64,000 nt of DNA from Nannocystis bainbridge (GCF_028368995.1 NZ_JAQNDL010000001.1:3312001-3376000); one strand, 5' to 3'. Counted from the first letter of the stretch, positions 39,523 to 48,709 are shown. Made by a program: numbers and translations. Notes: a model not told the origin generated them from the sequence alone.

Positions 39523-40071
39523 GACTCTCTCTTCTCCTCGACGCTGAGCCGGGTCGGGCCGTACGTCCGTCCGCCCCCGTCGTCGTGTGAAACTCTGCTG
39601 CACACCGCGGTACCGTCAATCGCCGAATGTTGACATTCGGCACACGGTCGCATCTGTGACGCACCCCCCTGATCCGCGACCGCCCGGCGAGCGTGCGCTG
39701 CAGAACACCGGTCCGCAGGCGATCGCCAGCCCGCCCCAGCCCGCTCCGGAGCGCCCGCCTGCCCCGCCGCGCGCCAAAAGTGCCACCCGCCACACTCACG
39801 CCCGCGATCTGGCCCACGCGCTCACCCGCCTCACCGTGTTCACGTCCCCCACATCCATTGCCGGCCCGCGCGTGCGTGCGGCTCCAGGCGCGCGCGCTCG
39901 AATCACCCGGGTCCGCGAAGCCACGGCGAGCTCGAACGCGGCCCGACACGGCAAAATCATCCGAGCGGAAGCCGCGGTGTTGCACCCCCGGCCCACGGTC
40001 GACATGACGAGAATGTGTAGAGGGGCGCCTGGCACCCGGTCTCGCGAGTTCGCGCCGCCGCGCCCCGGCAG
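39523..40071. other. intergenic region upstream of the Cys-rich protein gene
   Basis: About 550 bp with no supportable gene. It holds the palindrome at 39622-39641, about 100 bp upstream of the Cys-rich protein start. The remainder, up to the stop of the minus-strand gene at 40072, shows nothing I can name. Confidence 0.5.
39622..39641. promoter_or_regulatory. 9-bp-arm palindrome, possible operator
   Basis: GCCGAATGT and ACATTCGGC flank TG, giving a near-perfect 20-bp palindrome unrelated to the dispersed repeat. Its place 100 bp upstream of a minus-strand gene fits a regulator site. Confidence 0.35.
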
Positions 40072-40491
40072 TCAGTCCTCGTCGCGGGCGCCGTCGAGCC
40101 AGTCGCACGCGCTGGCCGCAGCGTCCGCCAGCTCCGGGTCGTTGTCCGAGGCGAGCGCACGAAGCTCGGGCAGCAGCGCGTCGAGCCCCTCCGCGCCGTA
40201 AGATTTCGCCTGCACGACGACGCCGATCGTGCGCGAGGGATCTTCGACGAGCTTGGTGCGCAAGACGGCCACGCCGCCCGCGCCCCACGCCACGACGAGC
40301 CTGGCGATCCGCCAAAAGACATCGCGGTACTCCGCGGCCGCCCACACGCGCCGCAGCAATTCAGCCCCACGCTCGGGCCCGAGGCCCTGTGCCACCTCCG
40401 CGAGGTGCGCCAGGCGCTGCTGATGCGCGAGCCATGCCTCGTCGGTTCGGCGCTCGGTGCTCTCCGCGAAGTCGCCCAGGAGGTCCGCCAC
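40072..40491 (-). CDS. hypothetical HEAT-like helical protein
   Basis: The product has 139 residues, all predicted helical. Two degenerate HEAT-like hairpins end in VLRTKLVEDPSRTIGVVVQAK and LDALLPELRALASDNDPELADAAASACDWL, the latter with the typical ASDNDPEL turn. No signal peptide or membrane segment. Function unknown; HEAT folds usually bind protein partners. Confidence 0.72.
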   Translation of the reverse strand: MADLLGDFAESTERRTDEAWLAHQQRLAHLAEVAQGLGPERGAELLRRVWAAAEYRDVFWRIARLVVAWGAGGVAVLRTKLVEDPSRTIGVVVQAKSYGAEGLDALLPELRALASDNDPELADAAASACDWLDGARDED

Positions 40492-40651
40492 GGCAAAAAG
40501 TCTAGCCCGGCGCGACGCCGATCGGCAGCGCCCCTATCGGAGGAGGCCACCTCCCCCTCGCCCCCCGATCGGTCCGTCCCCAGCCTCGCCGCCCACCCCG
40601 AGAGCCCACTTCACTCCCGGCGCCGCGGACCAAGCCGCCCCGCAGCGATCG

Positions 40652-42784
40652 TCAGCCGCGATTTCTTCCCTTACCGTGCTCATCCGCATGATGCTCATGC
40701 GAATGATGCTCGTGCGAATGACGTTCATCCGCATGATGCTCGTGCGAATGATGCTCATCCGCATGATGCTCATCCGCATGATGCTCGTGCGAGTGATGCT
40801 CATCCGCATGATGCTCGTGCGAATGCCCATGCCCGTGCAAGTCCTCGTGCCCGTGCCCGTGCGCATGCCCGTGCCCGTGCCCGTGCCCATGCGTGTGCCC
40901 GTGCTCGTGTGAATGCTCGTGTGAATGCTCGTGCTCATGCGCTCGCGAGTGCACATGCGCATCGTCGTACGAATGTGAGTGCACATGCGAATGATCATGC
41001 CCATGCCCATGATCATGCCCATGATCATGCCCATGATCATGCGAATGCCCCTCGCGCTCCCACAACCTCGCGAAGAACGCCTGCGGCCCCTGGCGCACGA
41101 ACGACAACAAGAACAGCCCGCCGAGCGCCCACGCGGCCACCTCTGCCAGCGGCCCGTGCCCGGCATCCGGCTGCACCCCCGCCACTCCGCGCAGGTCCGG
41201 CAGCGTCAGGTCGACCAGCATCCCCAGCCCGGCCGCCAGCACCAGCATCGCCGCTGCGAAGCGGGCTGCCGTCGCGCGCCCGTGCTCCTGCGCCAGCACC
41301 CCGAACGTCGTCGCGTTCGTCGCCGGTCCCGTCAGCAAGAACGCCAGCGCGGCCCCTGGCGACAGCCCCTTCGCCAGCAGCGCCGCCACCAGCGGCGTCG
41401 CTCCCGACGCGCACACATAGATCGGCACCCCCAGCGCCGCGAACAGCAGCACCTGCAGCGGCCCCGGGATCGCCGTCAACGCCGACGGATCGATCCACGG
41501 CTCGATCAGCGCCGCCACCAGCAGTCCCAGCCCGATCCACGGCGCCGTCGTGTCCACCAGCTCGCCGAACCCCGTGCGCAGCCCTTGCAGCAGCCGCACC
41601 ATCGCCGGCCCGCGCGGCCCCGCCTCCGCCTCGACGCTCCCGCCGAGCCGCCGCGCCTGCCCGCCGACCCACCAGCCGACCAGCCACGCCACCAGCGCCG
41701 CCGCCAGCACCCGCAGCACCGTCATCTCGGCCCCGAGCAGCGGCCACGACAGCAAGATCGCGTCGACCCCCAGCTCCGGCGTGGCGATGAAGAACGCCAT
41801 CGCCGCCGCCGCCGGCACCCCGCGCTGCAGCAGGCTGCGGTACACCGGCACCACCCCGCACGAGCACAGCGGCAGCGGCAGCCCGACCACCATCCCGCGC
41901 AGCGCTTGCCCGGCCGGCCCTCCGCGTCGCAGCCACCGCACCGGCGCCTCCGGCATCAGCCCCGACACCAGCCCCGCCAGCGCGTACGCCAGCAGCAGCG
42001 CCGGCGCGCTCTCTCGCACCAGCCCGCCCAGCGACGCCAGCGTGCGCGCCAGCGGGTCCGCCTCGCCGTGCGTCTCGGCGGCCAGCGCCACCAGCACCCC
42101 CAGCCCCATCAGCCCGCCGACCACCGCGCCGATGCGGGCCCCGCGGCTACCTGTCTCCTGGGACCTGTGCCCCACGACATGCAACAACAGCCCGCCGACC
42201 ACCGCGTGGAACAGCCCCAGCCAGCTGGCGTCGAGCGCCGCGAACGACGCGTCGGCGAACACATAACCGGCCACCGTCGCCGCCCCCAGCAGCAGCAGCG
42301 ACCCCGCCGCCACCACGAACCCGCTCGGCGACAGCAGCCACCACACCCCGACCGCCACCGGCAGCTGATGGGCGATCACCGCCACCTCGAGCCCGTGCGA
42401 ATCGCCCTCCTCGAAGTGCGCCAGCGCCAGCGCCAGCCCGTCGGTGAACGCGTGCAGCGCCATGCCGGCGATCGCCAGCAGCAGCGCCGCGCGGTGCGTC
42501 CCGCGGGCCGCCAGCCGCAGCGGCCCCTCGGCGATCGCCGGCCCTGCCAGCCCGGCCAGCAGCGCCAGGAACGCCGGCCAGCCCGCCATCGCCAGCGCGC
42601 GCGGCACGATCTCGAGCGCCACCAGCCCGCTGACCGCCACCAGCACGAAGCTGTCGAGCGCCGCCATCGTCCCCCGCTCGCGCCGGGCCGCCGCGTGCAG
42701 CACCGGGCCGAGCACCAGCGCCGCCACGCTGATCGCCAGGGTCCAGGTGCCGTGGGAGTCGCCGCTCATCGCGGGCGGGACCAT
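40652..42784 (-). CDS. fused ZIP-like and DUF318/ArsP-type permease with a long His-rich tail
   Basis: The 710-residue membrane protein has three parts. Residues 1-220 resemble ZIP metal transporters (ALHAFTDGLALALAHFEEG and AVIAHQLPVAVGVWW). Residues 250-570 match the permease family DUF318/ArsP, with GLPLPLCSCGVVPVYRSLLQRG and a second half (ALGVPIYVCASGATPLVAALLAKGLSPG). The last 135 residues are His/Asp/Glu/Ser/Gly repeats (HDHGHDHGHDHGHGH, HSHEHHADEHH), a likely cytoplasmic metal sponge. Transport of Zn or a similar divalent metal is inferred. Start 42784; Met6 (42769) is possible. A palindrome copy lies near 42151-42169, in a loop between the two transporter parts. Confidence 0.82.
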   Translation of the reverse strand: MVPPAMSGDSHGTWTLAISVAALVLGPVLHAAARRERGTMAALDSFVLVAVSGLVALEIVPRALAMAGWPAFLALLAGLAGPAIAEGPLRLAARGTHRAALLLAIAGMALHAFTDGLALALAHFEEGDSHGLEVAVIAHQLPVAVGVWWLLSPSGFVVAAGSLLLLGAATVAGYVFADASFAALDASWLGLFHAVVGGLLLHVVGHRSQETGSRGARIGAVVGGLMGLGVLVALAAETHGEADPLARTLASLGGLVRESAPALLLAYALAGLVSGLMPEAPVRWLRRGGPAGQALRGMVVGLPLPLCSCGVVPVYRSLLQRGVPAAAAMAFFIATPELGVDAILLSWPLLGAEMTVLRVLAAALVAWLVGWWVGGQARRLGGSVEAEAGPRGPAMVRLLQGLRTGFGELVDTTAPWIGLGLLVAALIEPWIDPSALTAIPGPLQVLLFAALGVPIYVCASGATPLVAALLAKGLSPGAALAFLLTGPATNATTFGVLAQEHGRATAARFAAAMLVLAAGLGMLVDLTLPDLRGVAGVQPDAGHGPLAEVAAWALGGLFLLSFVRQGPQAFFARLWEREGHSHDHGHDHGHDHGHGHDHSHVHSHSYDDAHVHSRAHEHEHSHEHSHEHGHTHGHGHGHGHAHGHGHEDLHGHGHSHEHHADEHHSHEHHADEHHADEHHSHEHHADERHSHEHHSHEHHADEHGKGRNRG
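40680..41050. repeat. coding tandem repeats of the His-rich tail
   Basis: Short ATGATGCTCATC-type and GTGCCCGTGCC-type repeats of 6-18 bp encode the His-rich C-terminus of the transporter. They are in frame and likely variable in number. Confidence 0.7.
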
Positions 42785-43520
42785 AGCCTGAAATCACCGC
42801 GCGGCGGCACCGGACCGGACGCCGTTTTCAGCCCTCCCCTGGCCCCCTCCGGGCGAGTCGACCGACCCGGCGGACGGCCTGCACCCGCGTCACCCGGCCG
42901 CACGCCCTGCCCGTCCGCGTCGCTGCCGCCGCCCCGCCATCGCAGTCACTCGCCACAGTTCCTCCGCTGCCCGCCTGCGACGCACCTTCGCAGGTGCCTC
43001 GGCTACCGCATCCACCCACGCCCACCACCCGCTGCGACGCCCCCTCGCAGCATCGACAAGCCCCGCTGCAGCCGTCCCCCGGTCGTGCCGACCGACGCCG
43101 CACTCGCAGACACACATCTCCACGGCATCGACCTGCGCCGCCGTCCACTCGCCCTCACCACCGCGGCTCCCCGCAGATCCGCCCTCGCATCACGCCTCCC
43201 TCCCTCTCGACCGCAATCTCGGCCACCACGCCGCGCCCCGGGAATCCTCGTCCCTTCGACCTCGCGCGGTCGGGGTCCGTCCTCGCCGCGCTCGGGGCCT
43301 CACCGTGGCTGCCGCCGTTCACCGGCCATGGCCCTGCCAATGCGACAACCTGTCTAAAAAGACATGACCCAAGCGCCATGTCCCTTCGCACCCGAACCTG
43401 CCGACCGCGCCACACGCGCAATTCGACCTCGTGGAGCCTTCCGCCTTTGCCGTTCGCGGCGGCCCGGACGAGCGACGCTGCGCGTTGACGGCTCGTGGCG
43501 GCGCCCGCCATTCTCCGGCC
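42785..43520. other. 735-bp region without a supportable gene
   Basis: It lies between the divergent transporter and FG-GAP genes. Open frames on both strands are Pro/Arg/Ser- or Gly/Arg-rich and have no domain or ribosome-binding site. Two palindrome-like hairpins occur near 43345-43365 and 43376-43392. Confidence 0.5.
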
Positions 43521-44939
43521 ATGGCCTTTTGGACACGGTATCTCCTCGCGCTGTCGACCCTGGCGGCGTGCGGCGGCGGCGACGGCGACGACACGGGCGC
43601 GACCAGCACCACCCTCGCCTCGACCATGACGATGGCCTCCGCGGCCACCATGAGCGCCGCCACCACCGAAGGGGAAGACGGCACTGCCAGCACCACGGGC
43701 GGCCCGGCCACCACCCTCGAGCCGACCACCGCCACCTCCGTCACCGGCAGCACCACCGCGGTGATGTGCGCCGACGGCGAGGAGGGCTGTCCTTGCCTCC
43801 CGCTCGCCACCTGCTTCCCCGGGCTTCAGTGCATCGACAACTTCTGCTTCGGCCCCGAGGCCACCACCGACGGTCCGCCGATCATCTGCGGCGACGGTGA
43901 AGCCGGCCCCGGCGAGGTCTGCTTCAAGCCCTTCGCCCCGCTCGGCATGGGCTCGGGACCTGTCTCCGTCGTCGTCGCCGACTTCAACGCCGACGGCAAC
44001 GACGACATCGCCTGCGCCAACAACATGACCAATAACGTGACCGTGAGGACCGGCAAGGGCGACGGCGCCTTCAATGCCCTCAACGCTCTCGGCGTCGGCA
44101 TGGGCCCGTACGCCGCCGCCGCGCCCGACCTCAACGCCGACGGCGCGCCCGACCTCGTCACCGCCAACATCACCAGCAACGACCTCTCCGTGTTCCTCAA
44201 CGGCGGCGGCACCCTGGCCCCGCAGGCGGCCGTCCCTGTCGGCGCCCAGGCCCGCCACGTCGTCGCTGCCAGGCTCAACGGCGACGAATTCGACGACCTC
44301 GTGGTCGCCAACTACATGGACAACACCCTCACCGTGCTGCTCGGCGACGGCGTCGGCTTCCCCGCGCCTGCCGGCATCGCCGTCGGCGCCGGTCCGACCT
44401 GGGTCGCGGTCGGCGACATGAACGGCGACGGCACCCAGGACCTCGTCAGCGCCGACTACGGCGCCAGCACCCTCAGCGTCGCGCTCGGCAACGGCCTCGG
44501 CAACTTCGGCCCGCCGACCGCCTCGCCCGCCGGCGGCCAGATCTACGCAGTCGGCGTCGCCGACCTCGACGGCGACGGCGACACCGACGCCGTCGTCACC
44601 GTCCCTGCTGCCGGCCAGGTGTTCGTGCTTCAGGGCAACGGCCTCGGCGGCTTCGGCGGCGCGATCCCCTACCCCTGCGGCGTCGACCCCATCGGCATCC
44701 TCCTCCTCGACGTCTCCAACGACGGCGACACCGACATCGTCGTCGCCAACCGCGGCGGCAACACCGTCAGCGTCCTGCGCGGCAACGGTAAGGGCGGCTT
44801 CGGGGCCCCCGAATCGTTCCCCGTCGGCATCGCCCCGTATGTGGTCGCCGCCGGCGATTTTAATAAAGATGGCGCGATCGACCTCGTCACCGCCAACAAC
44901 GGCGACAGCACCGTCAGCGTCCTCGTCGCCAACCCCTGA
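43521..44939 (+). CDS. FG-GAP/VCBS-repeat exported lipoprotein
   Basis: The precursor has 472 residues, a lipoprotein signal (RYLLALSTLAACGGGDGDD), a Thr/Ala/Ser-rich linker and a short Cys-rich module (GCPCLPLATCFPGLQCIDNFCFGP). About seven FG-GAP-like blades follow, each with a calcium-loop sequence such as DFNADGNDD, DLNADGAPD, DMNGDGTQD, DLDGDGDTD or DFNKDGAID and a SVLLGNG-like end. These form an integrin-type beta-propeller on the cell surface; the ligand is unknown. ATG 43521 is preferred over 43431 because the signal peptide follows directly. Confidence 0.88.
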   Translation: MAFWTRYLLALSTLAACGGGDGDDTGATSTTLASTMTMASAATMSAATTEGEDGTASTTGGPATTLEPTTATSVTGSTTAVMCADGEEGCPCLPLATCFPGLQCIDNFCFGPEATTDGPPIICGDGEAGPGEVCFKPFAPLGMGSGPVSVVVADFNADGNDDIACANNMTNNVTVRTGKGDGAFNALNALGVGMGPYAAAAPDLNADGAPDLVTANITSNDLSVFLNGGGTLAPQAAVPVGAQARHVVAARLNGDEFDDLVVANYMDNTLTVLLGDGVGFPAPAGIAVGAGPTWVAVGDMNGDGTQDLVSADYGASTLSVALGNGLGNFGPPTASPAGGQIYAVGVADLDGDGDTDAVVTVPAAGQVFVLQGNGLGGFGGAIPYPCGVDPIGILLLDVSNDGDTDIVVANRGGNTVSVLRGNGKGGFGAPESFPVGIAPYVVAAGDFNKDGAIDLVTANNGDSTVSVLVANP

Positions 44940-44969
44940 CGACCGCAGCGACCCGGGCTGCCCGACCGG

Positions 44970-45030
44970 ATGTCCCTTCGTACATGACTCAAGGGACATG
45001 CTCATCAAAGCATGCCCCTTGAAACATGTC
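44970..45030. terminator. hairpin cluster after the FG-GAP gene
   Basis: ATGTCCCTT (44970-44978) pairs with AAGGGACAT (44991-44999), and further CATG-containing half-sites follow to about 45030. It lies between convergent genes and is built from the dispersed repeat. Confidence 0.5.
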
Positions 45031-45073
45031 CTTCGCGCCACCTGCCGTCACGACGGGCGGCCCGGGCCGGCGC

Positions 45074-45598
45074 TCAGCTACCGGCCTTGCCGTTGGCGCG
45101 CAGCCACTGGTTCGTGTACTCGGCCGCCTTTTGATACGACTCGCGCATCGTCTTCTCGAGGAACTTCTCGACCATCCCGCCGACGCCGAACATCTTGACC
45201 TCGATCTCGAACTCGGCGACGCGGTCCGACTGACCGGGCCCCGTGCGCTCGAGCCACATCTCGGCCTTGATCGTCGTCTTGTCGGCCAGCTTCGACGGCA
45301 GCACCCTGGCGAACCACTTCGGCGTGTTCGGCCCGCTGACCTCGAGGCGGCCCTCCTCGACGTACGACACCGAGTCGCCGAGCACCTTGCGGATCGCCGC
45401 CGGCGCGTCGATCTTCGGCGTCACCCGCACCTTCCGCGTCTTGCGGCCGTCCGGCGGGCTCGTCTCCTCGACGACGTCGAACGCCTCGAACTCGAGGCCC
45501 TTCTTGTACAACTTCTCGTTGTAATCGTGGTCGAAGAACACCTCGCGCCAGAACGGCTCCGGCTCGATCGCGTACGGGTGCCTGATCGTGAACTTCAT
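45074..45598 (-). CDS. DUF2505 family protein (START-like fold)
   Basis: The 174-residue protein matches DUF2505: a start MKFTIRHPYAIEPEPFWREVFFDHDYNEKLY, a central VRVTPKIDAPAAIRKVLGDSVSYVEEG, and a C-terminal helix MVEKFLEKTMRESYQKAAEYTNQWL. The family has a START/Bet v1-like hydrophobic pocket and unknown ligand; it is common in actinobacteria and myxobacteria. ATG 45598 is chosen to match the family N-terminus. Confidence 0.85.
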   Translation of the reverse strand: MKFTIRHPYAIEPEPFWREVFFDHDYNEKLYKKGLEFEAFDVVEETSPPDGRKTRKVRVTPKIDAPAAIRKVLGDSVSYVEEGRLEVSGPNTPKWFARVLPSKLADKTTIKAEMWLERTGPGQSDRVAEFEIEVKMFGVGGMVEKFLEKTMRESYQKAAEYTNQWLRANGKAGS

Positions 45599-46191
45599 CG
45601 CCCGCGGTTTTTTCACGCGCCCGCCCCCGCGTCAACCGCCGGGCCCCCGCGCGTGCCCGGGCCTCCACGCGCCCGCGGACGCCGTCCGCAGCGGAGTCCG
45701 CGGACCTGGTGTCGCGCAACCCGCGCGACACCACCCCGCGTCGACGAATTCGTGCGTGCTGCCCGAGTCATCGCCCTCACGCGCGCCGACTCGGCGACCC
45801 GCGCGACACCACCCCGCGTCGACGAATTCGTGCGCCCCGAGCCACCGCCATGACGCTCGCGACTCGAGCGGCCGACCGCGCCGCTGCATCGTGCTCCGCG
45901 AATGGCCTCCCAACTCGCGATCTCGCTTCGACCCACGGCCGGCTTGAGTCGAGGGCTGGCGCAGGTCGAGGGGCCAGCGGACGAGCAGCTCTCGTCACGG
46001 TGGCCACGCCTCTCGGAGCGATCGCGTCCGCATCATGTCGCATGAGACATGCCGTCAGCGACGGTCGGCGGATTCGCGAAGGACCTGCCACGAATGCATC
46101 TCCCGCGCTCCCTGCGTATCGTCAGCTCGCCGCAGACCGGCTCGCCATCCCCCGCGATGTGATACCCCATTGAGCTGAAGGCAGCACCAAC
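45599..46191. other. intergenic region with a 38-bp direct repeat
   Basis: No gene is supported. The same 38 bases (beginning ACCCGCGCGACACC and ending GAATTCGTGCG) occur at 45719-45756 and 45797-45834, starts 78 bp apart. A palindrome-like copy lies at 46034-46051. Confidence 0.55.
45719..45834. repeat. 38-bp perfect direct repeat pair
   Basis: Two identical 38-bp copies (45719-45756 and 45797-45834) are separated by 40 bp. Each contains GTCGAC and GAATTC palindromes. The function is unknown. Confidence 0.75.
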
Positions 46192-46338
46192 ATGCAGGAT
46201 GTCTCGCAGCTGATCGCCGACGCGTCCGCCCGCGACCTCGCGCCCGAGCGGTCGATCGAGCTCGCGCACACGCCTCTCCCGCCGGTGGCCGCGGCCCTCG
46301 CCGCGTCCGAGCGCCGCCACCCGCGGCTCTACCGGTGA
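46192..46338 (+). CDS. possible 48-residue small protein or gene fragment
   Basis: ATG 46192 opens a 48-codon frame (MQDVSQLIADASARDLAPER...) with neighbour-like codon use and a weak GAAGG upstream. It ends exactly where a duplicated fragment of the SUMF-like gene begins (46339), so it may be what remains of a longer gene cut by that rearrangement. No family recognised. Confidence 0.3.
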   Translation: MQDVSQLIADASARDLAPERSIELAHTPLPPVAAALAASERRHPRLYR

Positions 46339-46407
46339 GGCCTCCCCGTGTCCGGCTTTGCTGCCCTGCTTCTTGACCCCGCAGCCGCGCCCCGTCTCGT
46401 CCTTCAG
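46339..46407 (-). pseudogene. 69-bp duplicated fragment of the SUMF-like lipoprotein gene
   Basis: This segment is nearly identical to 47844-47911 inside the SUMF-like gene (one extra T and one G/C difference). It is too short to be functional and overlaps the last codons of the PAS-STAS gene. It marks a past recombination between the two loci. Confidence 0.7.
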
Positions 46408-47351
46408 ACTCGCCGCGTGCGACCGCTCTGCATGGCGAACGCGATCCCTGTCTGCAGGGTCCCGCGCGTGACGAGCTCGTCGAGGTTGAAGCCGCCCGAG
46501 ACCAGGCCCTGCGCGATCGCGGGCCGGATGCCCGTCAGCACCACCTGCGCGCCCAGCAGCCGCACCGCCTGCGCGGCCTGGACGAGCCCCTGGGTGCCCT
46601 CGGCGTCGATCTCCGGGACCCCCGTGATGTCGAGGATGGCGGTCGTCACTCGCAGCCGCTGCACCTCGTCGAGGAGCACGCTCAGCGCCTGCTGCATGCG
46701 CGTCTGGTCGAGCTGGCCGACGAACGGCATGACGATGATCTCGTCGCTGATCGGGATCACCGGCGCGGACAACCTCGCCAGCAGCTCGCGCTGCGCCTGG
46801 ATCGTCTCCTCCTTGCTCAGGCGCAGCGCCTCCTCCGCCCGCTTGCGGTCCGTGATGTCGACGAGCGACACGAAGCACCGCTCCCACGTCTGCTCGCAGT
46901 CCGCGCCGACGACGACGCGGAACATGATGTTCCTGTCCTCGCCGAGGAGCGTGGAGATGACCGTCTCTTCCTCGTACGACATCGCCCCGCTCCCGAGCGC
47001 GACCAGCTCGCGCCGGAACGTGTCGAGCGATTTCTCGTTGAACACGACGGACAGCGCCCGCAGCAGTTGATCCTTGTCCGGAGCCTGGCACAGCTCGAGC
47101 GTGGCCCGGTTGACATCGAGGATCCGCACTACCTCCAGGCACGCCAAGACGTCGTCGACGTGGTGCCGGAGGTGCGCGTCGAGATCGACGCCAGTGGCGA
47201 GCAGCCGGTCGAGGTGCTGCTTGACCGCGGACCAGTCCTCCTCCCAGAGCGAGATCGGTGAGCTCTCGAAGATGTTGCGGTAACGAGCCTCGCTGCGCTC
47301 GAGCTCCGTCACGCGCTGACGCAGCTGGGTGAGCTCATGGTCCGTATTCAT
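46404..47351 (-). CDS. PAS-STAS regulator (RsbR-like)
   Basis: The 315-residue protein has an N-terminal coiled coil (LTQLRQRVTELERSEARYRNIFESSPISLWEEDWSAV), a PAS-like domain (to about residue 165, ending FVSLVDITDRKRAE) and a C-terminal STAS domain. The STAS domain has PVIPISDEIIVMPFVGQLD, TTAILDITGVPEID and VVLTGIRPAIAQGL. RsbR-type proteins sense stress in stressosome complexes or modulate partner kinases. Where RsbR has phosphorylated Thr residues, this domain reads ITGVPEIDAEGTQGL. The last residues (SGRTRRV) fall in a duplicated fragment of another gene, so the original C-terminus may have been replaced. Confidence 0.85.
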   Translation of the reverse strand: MNTDHELTQLRQRVTELERSEARYRNIFESSPISLWEEDWSAVKQHLDRLLATGVDLDAHLRHHVDDVLACLEVVRILDVNRATLELCQAPDKDQLLRALSVVFNEKSLDTFRRELVALGSGAMSYEEETVISTLLGEDRNIMFRVVVGADCEQTWERCFVSLVDITDRKRAEEALRLSKEETIQAQRELLARLSAPVIPISDEIIVMPFVGQLDQTRMQQALSVLLDEVQRLRVTTAILDITGVPEIDAEGTQGLVQAAQAVRLLGAQVVLTGIRPAIAQGLVSGGFNLDELVTRGTLQTGIAFAMQSGRTRRV

Positions 47352-47491
47352 CGATGTCTCCCGCAGCCCGACGCGCAGGCGCTCGCGGCGAGGATGCCAT
47401 GACGGCGCCCGCGAAGGCGAGCGTCAGCATCGACGACTCGCGTCCGCGGCGGGACGCGCGGCGCGCCACCTACATCACGGGCGCGCCGGCC

Positions 47492-48709
47492 TCAGGGCTT
47501 CGCCGCGCGCTGCAGCGCCGCCGCCTCGTCTGCCCGCGCCGCGCAGCGAAACCCGAAGTGATGGAACGGCTGGTTGCTCGGGAAGTGCGGCCGGCGCCAC
47601 ACCCCGGTCGCGTACGACGCGTCCCAGTACCACGACCCGCCGCGGACGATCTTGCGCAGCTTGCCCGGGCACTCGCGGGCGACCTCGCCGTCCTTCGCGC
47701 ACGGCCCGAGTGGGTCGACCCCCTCGCACTCGGCCCCGCACTCCGCGTAGCTGCGGGTGAACCAGTCGGCCACCCACTCCCACGAATTTCCGGACATGTC
47801 GTAAAGGCCATATCGGCCCGGCGGGCGCGACCCGATCTCCCACGGCCTCCCCGTGTCCGGCTTGCTGCCCTGCTTCTTGACCCCGCAGCCGCGCCCGGTC
47901 TCGTCCTTCAGGATCGCCCGCTCGCAGGTCGCCGGCTCGTCGCCCCACGGGTGCAGCGCCCCGTCGGGCCCGCGCGCCCCCTTCTCCCACTGCGCCTCGC
48001 TCGGCAGCCGCTTGCCCTGCGCCTTGCAATAGCCGTCGGCGTGGAACCACGACACCCCGTTGATCGGCTGCTTCGGCCGGTCGAAGTCGGAGTAGGCCGG
48101 CCCGCCCTTCGGGTCGCACTGCTTGGCCTTCACGCACGCCTTGTACTCCGCGTACGTGACCTCGTGGACGTCGAGGTAATACGTCTGCAGCCACACCCGC
48201 GCCTGCGGCCGCGCCTGCTCCGGCCCGGTGTCGGTGCCGCGCACGAACCACCCGGCCGGGACGCACGCCATGCCCGGCGGCGGCGGCTCGAGGCAAGCGA
48301 GCGGCGCAGGCGCCCCGGGCGGCGGCGGATCGCCGGCGCTCGCACCACCTGTCCCTGCGGACAGCCCGATGCCACCTGCCCCTGCGGACAGCCCGGTGCC
48401 ACCTGTCTCTGCGGACGCCCCGTTTCCGCCTGTCCTCGCGGACATCCCGGCGCTCGCCGCTTCGCTACCACCTGTCCCTGCGGACAGCCCAGCTTCGTGG
48501 CCGCCCGCAGATGACCCCGCGCTCGCGGTGCCGGCCCCTGAGGACAGCTCAGCGCCGGGCGCGACCCGCCCCGACTCGGCGCCTGCCCCCGCGGACATGT
48601 CCGAAGAGCCAGACGCAGCGGGCACCGCGGCGCCGGGCGCCTGCTCCGAAGGACCTGTCCGACAGGACAGACCGATCGCCAGCGCCACGATCGCCGCGGA
48701 CGGCCTCAC
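47492..48709 (-). CDS. SUMF1/FGE-like (formylglycine-generating enzyme family) lipoprotein
   Basis: The 405-residue precursor begins with a signal (VALAIGLSCRTG) and a 120-residue Ala/Gly/Ser linker containing LSAGTGG-type repeats encoded by palindrome copies. The C-terminal half is an FGE-sulfatase domain: MACVPAGWFVRGTDT, YYLDVHEVTYAEYKACV, INGVSWFHADGYCKAQGKRLPSEAQWEKGARG, YDMSGNSWEWVADWF and VRGGSWYWD. Most bacterial exported members are structural rather than true formylglycine-generating enzymes; the catalytic Cys pair is not evident. GTG 48709 overlaps the stop of the FKBP gene. Confidence 0.87.
   Translation of the reverse strand: MRPSAAIVALAIGLSCRTGPSEQAPGAAVPAASGSSDMSAGAGAESGRVAPGAELSSGAGTASAGSSAGGHEAGLSAGTGGSEAASAGMSARTGGNGASAETGGTGLSAGAGGIGLSAGTGGASAGDPPPPGAPAPLACLEPPPPGMACVPAGWFVRGTDTGPEQARPQARVWLQTYYLDVHEVTYAEYKACVKAKQCDPKGGPAYSDFDRPKQPINGVSWFHADGYCKAQGKRLPSEAQWEKGARGPDGALHPWGDEPATCERAILKDETGRGCGVKKQGSKPDTGRPWEIGSRPPGRYGLYDMSGNSWEWVADWFTRSYAECGAECEGVDPLGPCAKDGEVARECPGKLRKIVRGGSWYWDASYATGVWRRPHFPSNQPFHHFGFRCAARADEAAALQRAAKP
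48349..48670. repeat. palindrome copies forming the lipoprotein linker
   Basis: Several CTGTCC-N4-GGACAG-type copies (for example near 48350, 48378, 48406, 48432, 48472 and 48655) read in frame on the minus strand as LSAGTGG or similar. The rightmost encodes part of the signal peptide (LSCRTG). Confidence 0.7.

Noticed and set aside
40405..43357. Plus-strand frames opposite the His-tail transporter (His/Ala/Asp/Asn and Arg/Gln repeats)
   Set aside because: They mirror the coding repeats of the minus-strand transporter and lack any domain.
43155..45041. 628-codon minus-strand frame opposite the FG-GAP gene
   Set aside because: Val/Gly/Asp-rich shadow of the repetitive FG-GAP coding strand.
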